22,910 bases of DNA from Psilocybe azurescens (Eukaryota; Basidiomycota; Agaricomycetes; Agaricales; Agrocybaceae): the NCBI GenBank assembly GCA_023853785.1, contig JAJIRX010000247.1, forward strand, positions 1 through 22,910, in the 5' to 3' direction. Position 1 is the first letter of the stretch, and the number at the start of each line of letters is the position of its first letter. The notes beneath the pieces are model-generated. The model worked only from the letters and a program-made list of their open reading frames with translations. It was not told where the DNA came from and made no database searches. This document shows, piece after piece, positions 9,936 to 18,661 of the stretch. Made by a program: the position numbers and the translations under genes.

Positions 9936-9986
9936 CTGTCAATACTGGTGTGAGAGTTATGAGGTTCAAGAAGAAGAAAAGATTAC
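9936..9986 (-). other. Intron of the Spt5-like gene
   Basis: A 51-base minus-strand intron with GTAATC at the donor and TTGACAG at the acceptor. Removing it joins two open segments in phase (..HQNVTGK to PHLDAFIDD..) and skips stops. This shows that the gene was once spliced and translated. Confidence 0.8.
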
Positions 9987-10100
9987 CTTCCCTGTCACAT
10001 TCTGGTGCTCATCCTCCTTGTTGGAAATCCCTTCTTCATCCACCTGAGCTTCCATGTCCAGAAACTGACACACTCTTGAATCTATCTTCAGCCAAGATGT

Positions 10101-10853
10101 AAGTATGGAAAGTTCAATATAAAAAGACATAACATACATTCTTCATCTTGTATTCTAAGAAATATATGTGTTCACGTTCAGACTTTACTGTATCTACACT
10201 GACTTTTGTGTTATAATTGCACTGGGTCAGGGTCAGCATAGGATACAATGGTACAAAACTACACTTTTAAAAACTCTCATTCCACTCTCTGTAGCGTTTA
10301 CCACTTGATTCATCACATTATTTAATTTTTCATCGACATATAAAGTATCTACTGCTTTCTAAACTTACCTGTTGACACATTTATAGCGTCGAACCTAGGA
10401 GGACAGTATGGTCAGTGTGAAGAAGGAAAGCGTGAGAATAAGTTGAACAGGTCTGTATGTACCCCAAAAATTCCAAGCCGCTCAAGCCAAAAAGTTGTGC
10501 GAAGATTTTATCCGGCAATGTGGCATGAAATTTTCAGCATGCTATCACAGCACTATTGATGCTTTCACACGCTTTTTCTTTCTCTCCCTTGCCACCACAT
10601 TGACAAGCCGAAGTGCTCAGTAAGCCAGATATTGAGTAGAATTGATTATGATAAGTATGCTACAGTAAATCGTTATATGTGTCCAGTAGTTTACAACAAA
10701 TTAAGGGGTGGAACAAAAGTAAAGAATCAAGGATGATCAAGGCTTGAAGAAAACCAGGTTTCTTGGAATGCAGAACCGCCGACTTTGCACCATGGTTTCC
10801 AGAAATCTAGGTACTGATCAGTATGCATCTATGCCATTGAAAACAATAACTCA
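10101..10853. other. Gene-free interval between two minus-strand relics
   Basis: No reading frame with recognisable content on either strand. It should contain the promoter and first exon(s) of the Spt5-like gene (start of transcription not located) and the 3' end of the gene at 10855-11460, whose last visible exon stops at a GTGAG donor at 10854. I could not place the next exon. Confidence 0.4.
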
Positions 10854-10854
10854 C

Positions 10855-11460
10855 CTTTTACAGTGTAATCAACTAACTTTACATCTCCTGGAGCTAGGTT
10901 GATCAACTTGTGTTGATGGCCTTTCCGGAAGGCTACTATGTCTCCTTTCCACTGCCTGTTTGCCCAATCCCTCAGCAATTTGTTAGAGGGTAGACACTTG
11001 TGATTCTTGATGAACAAATGGAATCGGCTTATTTTGCCTTTTCTGTTTACCATCACCACCACCCCTATCATGTATGTAGGGTTGGAGTAGTTTTCCACCC
11101 ATCAACAGCTCCAACCTTGGACTTCGACCACTTCTATTGGCTAATGTGTGGACCCATTTAGTGACTGCTCGATTGGATGTACTCCTGTAATATCGGGCAT
11201 GTATGAGTAATTGGACATCCTTAGCAAAGGTAAGTAACGGCCGGATTGTTATAGGCTGCCTGGTCTCACTTTTGTAGTAGGTTTGAAAGTCTGCAATGCC
11301 GATACCATTCTTGACAATAGAGAGGATGGGAGGTAGATGTGCAAAGTTACTCAGAAAGATGTGGGTGTTTAGTGTGCTGTTTCTGGGATCCGTAATATCT
11401 CTTTAAGTGAGTCTCCTTTCTTTGTTTCGTGCCTCCGGTATTCACAAAGCTTATTGTCGT
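10855..11460 (-). pseudogene. Agaricomycete-specific hypothetical protein, frameshifted
   Basis: Minus-strand coding text starts near 11458 with NKLCEYRRHETKKGDSLKEI, shifts frame near 11380, then runs openly through LPPILSIVKNGIGIADFQTY, RPLLTFAKDVQLLIHARYY and TKWVHTLANRSG. A further shift and a TGA lie near 11110. It continues YMIGVVVMVNRKGKISRFHL, LRDWANRQWKGDIVAFRKGH and INLAPGDVKLVDYTVK up to a splice donor (GTGAG) at 10854. I recognise this order from a large family of mushroom hypothetical proteins, but its function is not known to me. The region shows no classical domain; the WKGD/KGH stretch is the most conserved part. The same strand and orientation as the Spt5-like pseudogene suggests the two were neighbours, not that they were co-regulated. 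Confidence 0.65.
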
Positions 11461-11631
11461 GCACAAAGACCCTATCTAAACCAAATGTCTATAAATTACT
11501 GAAAACCCTCTATCGCTCATTCATTCCCAACCATTGCCCATATTATGGCAGCAAACTTTACCCAGAGACTCACTTCATTATTTGCACCTCCAGTCGGTAC
11601 CAACAACAATGGATACATCTGCAGATTATCC
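11461..11631. other. Short spacer with a start-like plus-strand segment
   Basis: Plus-strand frame from ATG at 11545 reads MAANFTQRLTSLFAPPVG and is cut by transposon copy 2 at 11632. A second ATG at 11609 begins MDTSADYP and is nearly identical to the start of the coiled-coil gene at 13726 (MDTSTDYP). Either could be a real N-terminus; the second is supported by the repeat at 13726-13748, the first only by its open frame. Confidence 0.35.
11609..11631 (+). repeat. 23-bp direct repeat, left copy
   Basis: Matches 13726-13748 at 22 of 23 positions (G versus A at the fifteenth base). The repeat covers the start codon and first residues of the coiled-coil gene (MDTS(A/T)DYP) and brackets about 2.1 kb of inserted DNA. 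Confidence 0.85.
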
Positions 11632-11661
11632 GAGGTCTTTACCCTCACCCATATATTCCAG

Positions 11662-11702
11662 GTGGAGTCCACCAACTCCGGCATGGAGTTGGTGGACTCC
11701 AC
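11662..11702. repeat. Perfect 18-bp-stem hairpin near left end of copy 2
   Basis: Same hairpin as at 6175-6215, with stem GTGGAGTCCACCAACTCC and loop GGCAT, 30 bp inside the terminus. Conservation between copies with other differences nearby suggests it matters for the element, or that the copies are young. Confidence 0.9.
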
Positions 11703-11949
11703 ATGGAGTTTGGTGACCTTTTTTGGCAGGTATCTCAGCCATTTAGGGTGGAGGCTCCACATGGAGTCCAGCCAGAATTGACCCATCCTCCATGTGGACC
11801 AATGTGGAGGATATGGAAACTCCATCTGGCCTCCATGTGGAACTTCATTTGGAGTTCATGTGGAGTCCATATGGAGTTCCACATCCTCTACATGGATTCT
11901 ATTTGGATTTAACCTCAACTGAATAATCTTGGCCATCCTATATTTGTAT

Positions 11950-12421
11950 TGATAAAGGTTGGCAAGTCCTTTGAACAAGTATTGTAAAAAACTTGGGAAT
12001 CTTGGCAAAAACTAGTCAATTTATTGTTGATTCATATCATTATATCAACCATCAAACAAGTGATTATCTATGCTGTAAATGGTGTAATACAGCTCCATTA
12101 AATGGTTCTGCTCCTAATCTTGTGGTTCTAGCAAAGACTAAAGATGGAACAGAATATTTTCAACAAGCATTTAATATACAAGCATGTGATCAATTAAATT
12201 CATTGTTAGGTGGCTTTGATTCAATTCTAAAGCACATGAAATCTGCGAATTTTGATTGGTTTTTACATTCAATGCTGTTCTATCACACTCAAAATGTCAT
12301 TCAAAAGCAGAAACAAAGAGAAAAGCCTTATCAAATTGATGATACTGAAGAAGAAGAAGAAGAAGAAAAGAATGAAAACTATATTAAAAGACACTGGGAT
12401 ATAGAAGATAATGAGGCATAA
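11950..12421 (+). pseudogene. CxC5/CxC6-type protein C-terminal fragment in copy 2
   Basis: Open from 11993 to the TAA at 12421: QFIVDSYHYINHQTSDYLC, KWCNTAPLNGSAPNLV, ACDQLNSLLGGF, FDWFLHSMLFYHTQNVIQKQ, then a Glu-rich tail (DDTEEEEEEEKNENY) ending RHWDIEDNEA. The tail is lengthened by a GAA microsatellite relative to copy 1. Upstream, YICIDK can be read in another frame and is followed by the same TGA as in copy 1, so that nonsense change predates the split of the two copies. Only the last third or so of the parental protein is present. The VDSYHYINH and (E/D)QLN motifs are intact apart from Asp where I expect Glu. Confidence 0.7.
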
Positions 12422-12917
12422 GAGTGTAGCAAAAGAAGTGTATTCTAGTGTACCACCATAAATTATTTGATTTAATTTGAAGACTTTAAGAGCTTCATAT
12501 AAACTTCTTACAGATAATCTATTTATAAGCTTGTAAGTCTACTACTCACTTAGATAATGAATTTAAAATAAATATACAAAAGCTCCATCTAGATTCTATC
12601 TAGACCTTGACTATACTAATAAAAAAAATAAAGAATATTAAGACCTATATGGAGTCTATACAGAGTCCATGTGGAGTCCATGCAGAGTCCATGCAGAGTC
12701 CATATGGAGTTCAGGTGGACTCCATCTGGCCTCAAGTGGAATTGTATGGAGTCCAAGTGGACTCCATCTGGACTCCATCTGGACTCCACTTATCAAAGAT
12801 GACTTTTTGAACATTTACATATATTCCAGGTGGACTCCATGTGGAGTCCACCACTTTGTATGGAGTTAGTGGACTCCATATGGAGTATATGGGTGGAGGT
12901 AAAGGGTACGATTATCC

Positions 12918-13714
12918 GCCCACCAATGCGCCCCACTGTACTAGCTGATACCGGGCCCTGTCAATTGGCTCCCAACAAGGACAGACAGTCATCTACCGCT
13001 GCTAAGGTAGAGGCCACTATGAACCAGCACCTTTACGTAAGCAGATAACAGCCCACTATTCCTCGGCCACAAATGCTTTTCCCACATTTCTAAGACCACA
13101 GAATTAAAGCCATTGATTGTTATTACAACTTCCAGGAAACAGATTAAAAATTGAGCAACTTTTAAGAGAGTTATTGGTCCTTTTTAAAAAACAATTTTTT
13201 TCAAGTGTTTTTCGTGCTTTCCCGTTCATTCTGCAACTTTTCACAAAAATTACCATCGACATTTTGCCGCAAATTTAGGGTTAGGGCTATTATGTAAGCT
13301 ACCATAATAGGAAAATTGATGGCTGTCGGTCATAGCGGCATCATCTGCCGACCATCTCACATCAATCACACATCGTTTGAGCGGAGATTTATGATATCTA
13401 AGGCATAAAAATGGCTTCTAATGCATTTATTTGTGTCTAGTACAAGTGGAAATTTTTTTTCCCTTTATTGACACAGTTATCACCAGTAATAGCCTGTAAA
13501 TTTTTTAATTTTTTTTGAGGCCAACATTTTGCCGTTTATGTAAGCGCTTATGTAAAGGTGCTGGTTCATCGTGGCCTCTACCTTAATGCTGACCTTCCAC
13601 GGTCTACTTGTTTTGAGAACTCCAGCACCAATGCACAATCTTCCATCCCATTCCAGTTTGATACTAGTTGCCTTTAATCCAGTGAAGTTGGAAATTGTGA
13701 TGGTACACACGCCC
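12918..13714 (-). pseudogene. Unidentified gene fragment split by the MITE
   Basis: Minus strand from 13714 reads VCTITISNFTGLKATSIKLE, then WDGRLCIGAGVLKTSRPWKV, up to the MITE at 13583. After the MITE (below 13003), text such as DDCLSLLGAN can be read before a stop. The hydrophobic strand pattern followed by a DGR..SRPWKV turn is reminiscent of the first strands of a C2 domain, but that is a guess. The fragment totals only about 210 bases without the MITE and lies between the two copies of the 23-bp repeat. Confidence 0.35.
13005..13583. mobile_element. 579-bp MITE with 38-bp TIRs and TA duplication
   Basis: AGGTAGAGGCCACTATGAAC... (13005-13042) is matched in reverse complement by 13583-13546 with only two differences over 38 bases. 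TA flanks both ends (13003-13004, 13584-13585), the target site of Tc1/mariner-type elements. The interior is AT-rich with poly-T runs and no gene; short peptides such as VEATMNQHLY are just the TIRs read as protein. It splits the gene fragment described at 12918-13714. It is non-autonomous; its transposase source is not in the window, and its ends differ from those of the Tc1 copy at 5180. Confidence 0.88.
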
Positions 13715-13725
13715 CATCCATGATG

Positions 13726-13748
13726 ATGGATACATCTACAGATTATCC
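13726..13748 (+). repeat. 23-bp direct repeat, right copy
   Basis: Right copy of the repeat at 11609-11631. The last eight bases, GATTATCC, are also the target duplication of transposon copy 2, so this octamer occurs three times (11624, 12910, 13741). The third occurrence belongs to the older repeat, not to the transposon. Confidence 0.85.
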
Positions 13749-14106
13749 AACAACTTCTGGAGGCGGTCGCACTGATGCTGGACCCCCTCGATCAACTGTC
13801 AATACCGGCTTTCCACGTTTTACTGTTCAATCAGTTCCAGTTCAAACAGGCCATCCTCAGTCTGATGGAGTTGAAAATGGTGTGCCTGATCATAATCATT
13901 CTGTAAATTTGGACAATATGGCTACTGGTCCTGCCATATCCGGAGTTCCTCGTATATTCTTCAGCCATCAGAATCAACTGCCTGTGGTATTTCAAGGGGC
14001 AGACAACCCCAGGAAACGACCTGCTACCGACAACCATGTAACAAAAGTCAAAGTTGTAGAACCAGATAAAGCACAATTAATGAAAGATCAATTGGTTAAA
14101 GATCAC

Positions 14107-14158
14107 GTATGTCAAGTTAAAGTCCATACATTCTGACATTTATTTTGTACATTTCCAG
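14107..14158 (+). other. Intron 1 of the coiled-coil gene
   Basis: 52 bases, GTATGT..TTCCAG; joins ..VKDH and VKDQLKEQ.. in phase. Confidence 0.8.
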
Positions 14159-14227
14159 GTTAAGGACCAACTTAAGGAGCAATAGCAAAAGATGACGGAT
14201 TTGTTCAATAAGGAACGACAAAAGTCT

Positions 14228-14279
14228 GTCTATTCTTTCCTCTCTGATACAGTATATGTACTTATTGCCAATTTTCCAG
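14228..14279 (+). other. Intron 2 of the coiled-coil gene
   Basis: 52 bases, GTCTAT..TTCCAG; joins ..KERQKS and LSNSQQKL.. in phase. Confidence 0.75.
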
Positions 14280-15684
14280 TTGTCCAATTCTCAACAGAAG
14301 CTCATAGACAATCTCCAGAAACAACTGGAAAAGGCAAAGAATGATTCAGAAGCATGACACCAAAAACTCAAAGTTGAAATCGCTGAGCACAAAAAGCATC
14401 CAAAGGCTTAAATGTTACCATTAACAATCAACAAACCGACTTCAGTAAGGCCATCACCAAACTTCGGGACCAAGAAAAGAAGTCTAAAGACTTGGAACAT
14501 GTGCTTTCACAACTTTGGAACAACCACAAACAGTTCAAGTCATCCTTTGAATCAACCGTTCAGCAGCATGGACAGGAGCAATCTGCTACCATCTCGATAT
14601 TGCAAATACAGCCAGATGAACTCAAAAACGAAGTGCCAGCACGATCAATAGTCTGCATTCAGAGATCCAGATGGCAAATACCATGATTGAAGGTCTCAAC
14701 CAAACTCTTAAATCCCATCGGAACACATCACCAAGTGCACCAAACCAGCTTGCGCAACTCAACGACCAGATTACTGCAGCTGGCAACAAGATTCAAGAAC
14801 TTTTTCAGTCTTTTGGTAATGAAAAGCATGCATTAGTAGCCGAAGGCGAGCAGCAGATCATCAGCCTACAAAACAAAATGAATGGCTTGCAGAACTGGGC
14901 AGCAAACGACAGTGCTGAGCAAGAGAAGTTGAGACAGAAGATTAGCAGATTGAATGATCTCAATAATGATATATCAATGAGGGAAAAAGACTACAAGCTC
15001 AGCAAGAGCAAGCTTTGGTTTGTCTCTTCATTGATATATACTCCTTTTTACCTCTAATACACTTGTTCTGTAGAGTGCTGCCAAAAAGGAATACGAGTTG
15101 CAATTCAGCCGAATTGAAAACCAACTATGATATATCTTTGGTACGTTGTCAATGTCATTTTAAATACAACGAATGCAGCTCATGATCCTTCATCAGGCTA
15201 ATGTGCATGCCCAGCTTGCACAACTGAAAGCTCAATTAGACAGTAGTTGAGGTCGTCAGAATGACTTGGAGTCAAGTGAATCTCAACAAGTACAGATTGC
15301 GACTTCATTGCGGACCGCTCTCAAGCAAGAACAAGAAAAAATAAGGTAGGTCTATGTGCTGTTTGATTGGTGCTTTAGATTTGGCTGATGATGTACTTAA
15401 AGATTTTGGAAGAACACATTGCAAACATTATGAGACAGGAAGCGGCCAAACCAAGCGATACTAACACCATTTCAACTTTGGGAAAACAACACGAGGCCGC
15501 CAGACTCACGACTTGTATGTTTGAAAAGTATAACATGAACTTCCAAAGACTAATCTTGCTGTTTGTCAGATGGGGCTGAATAAACGCAACAGCAATTCAT
15601 TGCATTCTAGCCTGAGTTGTTGATACTTTAGAGATGTGATTGATGCTCAATGGACTCTAGATATGGCAACGTCAGAATCCAAGT

Positions 15685-17432
15685 TTGCCACCCTCAAACC
15701 AACCACCACCAACACAACCCTCTATGGATGAGGATGAGGATAATGAAGACTTCACTTCGACACAATGTTCAACACCAGGTCCAGAAATTAGAGGGCATAG
15801 GACCGACCCCGTTTTTCCACCAAACAAATCTGCCTCAAAACCGAACACTGCACCACTACTATCCGATGATGATTAAGACATGTATCTTGAAGACATTGCC
15901 CCAGAGGATCAGGCCTCCATTTGGATGGCCTTGCGATCTCCAACTCCGGTCTCAGGAAATGAGCAGTATCAAGTTTTGGGTACCTTCCCACAATGCTATT
16001 CTTCAACTCCATCAACCACCACAATCAGATATATGGCCACAAGGAGTGCTTGACCTCAGGATTCCCATACTTCAAATTCTTCCATGCTGTCAACCTCAGA
16101 AGTCAACCCACCAGGTTTGTTTTGCTCAAATCAATCTGCAGCTTACAAGGCTCGACATTCCGCTCAATCTGCCTCTACAAAAGAGGCAACAACTTCCTCA
16201 GTCACTCCTCAGCCATCTACTGCTCCAATTCCCAATCCAAGTTCCGGCTCCTCAGTTTCTTCACATCGCAGTGGGGATCAATTACCATCCAACCCATCAA
16301 ATGCTTTACCCAGTCGCGATCCTCCTGCATCACCTTTGCTGGATATAACAGAGAGACTTCTCAATTGCATGGAAACTGTGGCAGCTAGTGTCAATGGCTT
16401 GCAAGCCAATTTCTCAAATGATCAAACACCATTGAAAAGGAAAATGAAGCCTCTCCCATTGCCTTTCAAAGTAAGAGCTTCAGGGCGTCCTTGCCACCTT
16501 GATCGTACAGATCTGACAGTATGGTCTTTTTGCTCTCTAATCTGTGAACATATTCTGATCTGGGTCATGATTGGTAGGACTCGGTTAGAGCCTTTTTATG
16601 CAAATGTTTAAGTCTTCCACCAGACCATCAAGACAGAAAAATTTTCTTTGATATTGCTGAATCCCATCTTGCTGATCATTTAGAAGTGGAGCAATTTGAA
16701 AATAGTGAACACAAGCCTCCAGAAATGAAACCTTTCCAACTTTATTTTGAGAGGCCAAAGACTCTTTGGAATATACACATGTCCGAACTCTTTGCCACCG
16801 CACTGGTTAGACATAAATCAGATTTACAAGGACAAGAGGAAGAAATTGCTGAGTGCTTTATTGCTCATATCATTACCCTAAAGGACCATATGGCTCATTC
16901 CATGAAGAGGCCGGATGAGACTCCAGAAGAGTGCAACACATGTTTAGCTAACAATTCGGGCGTGAACAGGCATCAAAACGGGGTCGTGCTCATCAGACAA
17001 AGGTAATTATAATTCATGCCTTCATTTTCTAATCGTCCTTCTTTCCCAACTGACACGCAGAGGCAATTGACACACTTGGTGAAGATGGGATGAGCTCTGA
17101 TGAGTCCAACGGTCCAGGTGTCAAAAGAGTCAAGTTGTTGCCTTGGCATAATCCATGCCTCTTAAACACGGTAACCACTGCAGACAGCTGTTTACCAAAG
17201 CAGAATGTCTATGGCAGAAGGCAACCGGGACCCCAACCCGATATGCACCTTCAACCAACGCGAGTGTCAACCTGTCAGTACCAGGTCCATGCCGAAGAAC
17301 TGGCCTTCCAATTATTATCATCCAATTTGGTTTGAATCGAAAACAGACCTTGAACTAAAGTTGCTGGAACCGCGGGCCCCAAAGCCTTTTCCTGGGGAGC
17401 ATGACAAAATCGATCCAAACATTCATCACTGA
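15685..17432 (+). pseudogene. Agaricomycete dispersed protein with Ser/Pro-rich middle and MSSDES motif, broken
   Basis: Plus-strand text runs PPPTQPSMDEDEDNEDFTST, a stop, DMYLEDIAPEDQASIWMALR, then a Ser/Thr/Pro-rich region (about 16084-16440). It continues LPFKVRASGRPCHLDRTDL, DHQDRKIFFDIAESHLADHL, LWNIHMSELFATALVRHKSD, then intron 17003-17060 and DTLGEDGMSSDESNGPGVKR. The end, YGRRQ..., RSMPKNWPSNYYHPIWF, is reached only by more frame changes. From recall the SSDES block followed by a short basic/Trp segment and a final (L/P)xNxYxPxW is the signature of a very large repeat-associated family in mushrooms, function unknown. At least four frameshifts and two stops make this copy dead. The boundary with the coiled-coil gene is uncertain. 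The 232-residue frame at 15650-16348 is not the real one. Confidence 0.6.
17003..17060 (+). other. Intron before the MSSDES block
   Basis: 58 bases, GTAATT..ACACGCAG. It separates basic text (EQASKRGRAHQTK) from the exon containing GEDGMSSDES, though the flanking frames no longer agree. Confidence 0.55.
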
Positions 17433-17962
17433 TACACAACCTTCTGACTCTATCAACTTGTTACACATCATTCTTTGCATATCGCAGTGACTTGTAAAGT
17501 ACAGCATATTTTTAATAAATCTCTTTGCATGTGCTCTTTACAAGATCTTGCCGAAGATACAATATGATATCGTATTAACAAGTTTCTCTGTGATTTGCAA
17601 AATATTGTCTTTTTTAATATTTTCCATCACCATTGACATTTCCGGTGGCAAAACAGCCCATGCTCCGTCATTTCAGGGCGTGATTGGTCTTGAAAAACAC
17701 GTGAGTAAATCACATGTGATGCGACTCCTGCACACCCATGAATTTGCTGCGGGACCATCCTGCCCAGAAAGTATGGTAAATCGAAGAGTTTGAAGGCTCC
17801 AGTGGTCGCAAAACATTACCAGTCCATCAAGTTCAATTCATGAGCTGTGGTCATAGTTGCAACAAAAAGAGAATTTGATATGTGATAGCAAATAAACACT
17901 CCTACAACCTACATGAGACAATTAAGCGCAGGGGGCTCAATCTGTCCCCTGGCTACCTGTTG
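17433..17962. other. Gene-free stretch, possible 3' ends
   Basis: No gene seen. AATAAA at about 17515 could be a polyadenylation signal for the preceding plus-strand gene. CTTGTAAAG (about 17491) and CTTTACAAG (about 17536) form a short inverted pair. The frame at 17548-17793 has no recognisable content. Confidence 0.4.
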
Positions 17963-18320
17963 TCAGTTGAGTCCGGCGAGGGTGACAGAGGCAGGGACAT
18001 CAGTGGCCTTTTCAACCTTAGTCTTGCTGGGGCTGAGAGTGATCTTGACATAGTAGGGCTTGCCCTGGTAAGGGTTAATGCAACCGTGGCACTGTATGCG
18101 GCGGCAGGTTTTCATCGAGGGGTTGAGGAAAGACTTCTCAGGCCAGCAACCTGAACAGGCAAAGGAGGATTTAAGTACAAGTTGATATGGAAAGACTCTG
18201 GCTTCCCCATCCAACACCAGCAAACCTGCGGAAATGTATCACGTGGTTGTGATCTTTAAGTTCCCAAGGTAGGTGTAAGCCTTGGTCAACTTAATATCTA
18301 CAAAATTTTTCAATTATGCA
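17963..18320 (-). pseudogene. C-terminal part of an unidentified Cys-containing protein
   Basis: Minus strand reads DIKLTKAYTYLGNLKITTT, a TGA at about 18241, then YISAGLLVLDGEARVFPYQL, SSFACSGCWPEKSFLNPSMK, TCRRIQCHGCINPYQGKPYY, VKITLSPSKTKVEKATDVPA and a final TGA at 17965-17963. Codon use is notably C-ending (ATC, CTC, GCC, AAG, ACC), unlike the AT-rich surroundings, as in well-expressed fungal genes. Six Cys lie in one 31-residue stretch. The TGA could be a decayed CGA, or GTTTG at 18225 could be an exon start after the acceptor CCGCAG. I do not recognise the protein. The antisense frame at 17882-18154 is a shadow. Confidence 0.45.
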
Positions 18321-18661
18321 TATTCAACCAAATATCATGTCTTCCATGCCAGAAAAGGCAGCAGCTACTTCATGCATGTCTTTCATTCAGAGAAGACATT
18401 GTCAATCTGTCATTGTTTCTGGAGATCTCCTTCCAAAAATGATTTCTACTATGACATTGCCAAATGCAAGTAAAACTAAACAATTATGTAAACCAATGTA
18501 GAGATATTTGACTAAGAATGTTCATGCCTCTCCTCCTTGATAAATCCACTTTCTTTCATCTTCACAATTATAAATGCAAAAAACTAAGAAACAAAGTGAA
18601 GACATCAGAAATGGACCTATAAGAAAATTAAAGAAGATCTCACAGTGAAAGCATATGGTGA
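18321..18661. other. No supported feature
   Basis: Short plus-strand frames at 18316-18501 and 18282-18473 have no recognisable motif. AT-rich, probably intergenic between two minus-strand relics. Confidence 0.35.

Larger units (their letters stand above)
7386..10100 (-). pseudogene. Spt5-like NGN/KOW-repeat protein, broken by stops, LTR and transposon
   Basis: Spt5 proteins bind RNA polymerase II through an NGN domain and KOW repeats; mushrooms also carry many lineage-specific Spt5-like copies of unknown role. Here the minus strand gives an N-terminal exon (FLDMEAQVDEEGISNKEDEH), an intron (9986-9936), an acidic FIDDGVALDNEHSD segment, ALVYIPREGDYPL and an NGN-like piece (AFTQGSVHGCIYIECMMNK, TPGIL). 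Then come KOW motifs: SWVLVKKGLYNGDVGIV; AGGLHSGKMGWVV by frame change near 8735; and VKISKQYHPHKGKIGEI near 8000. The C-terminus is Ser/Pro-rich (SSSSPLSPAWDPSSR) followed by LLNPKLVGFKFNAIVDGG. Damage: TAG where a Trp is expected (about 9705), a frameshift there, TGA at 9435-9433, a shift and stop near 8735-8705, a solo LTR at 8250-8660, and transposon copy 1 at the 3' end. Confidence 0.82.
11632..12909. mobile_element. TIR transposon copy 2 with TGGA(C/G)TCCA arrays (non-autonomous)
   Basis: Begins GAGGTCTTTACCCTCACCCA and ends with GGTAAAG plus five bases. Flanked by GATTATCC at 11624-11631 and 12910-12917, an exact 8-bp target duplication. Over the first 43 bases after the five outermost positions, the two ends match in inverted orientation with only six differences by eye. 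Subterminal arrays lie at about 11650-11905 and 12640-12895. The inner 700 bases are nearly the same as copy 1. Unlike copy 1 it keeps the acidic tail of the internal reading frame and has about 20 extra bases near the right end. It interrupts the first of two copies of the 23-bp start sequence of the coiled-coil gene. Confidence 0.9.
13720..15680 (+). pseudogene. Multi-exon coiled-coil protein, decayed by nonsense changes
   Basis: Exon 1 starts at one of three ATGs (13720, 13723, 13726) with MDTSTDYPTTSGGGRTDAGP and ends KDQLVKDH at 14106. Introns 14107-14158 and 14228-14279 have GT..AG ends and join in phase to VKDQLKEQ and LSNSQQKLIDNLQKQLEKAK. The rest is Gln/Lys/Glu/Leu-rich heptad text (KLRDQEKKSKDLEHVLSQLW, QLNDQITAAGNKIQELFQSF, EEHIANIMRQEAAKP), so a long coiled coil of roughly 500 residues. 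Stops at 14183 (TAG), 14355 (TGA), 15128 (TGA) and 15248 (TGA) sit where CAG or CGA would restore sense; frameshifts occur near 14410 and 14680. Similar proteins occur, as I recall, with dispersed repeat genes in mushrooms; the function is unknown to me. It may join the next gene. Confidence 0.65.

Noticed and set aside
15650..16348. 232-residue plus-strand frame, the longest after the Spt5-like frame
   Set aside because: His/Gln/Leu-rich text without motif; the overlapping frames at 15685-15876 and 16084-16500 give the acidic and Ser/Pro-rich sequence expected for the family.
17882..18154. 90-residue plus-strand frame
   Set aside because: Antisense to the minus-strand Cys-containing gene end, which has the biased codon use of a real gene.
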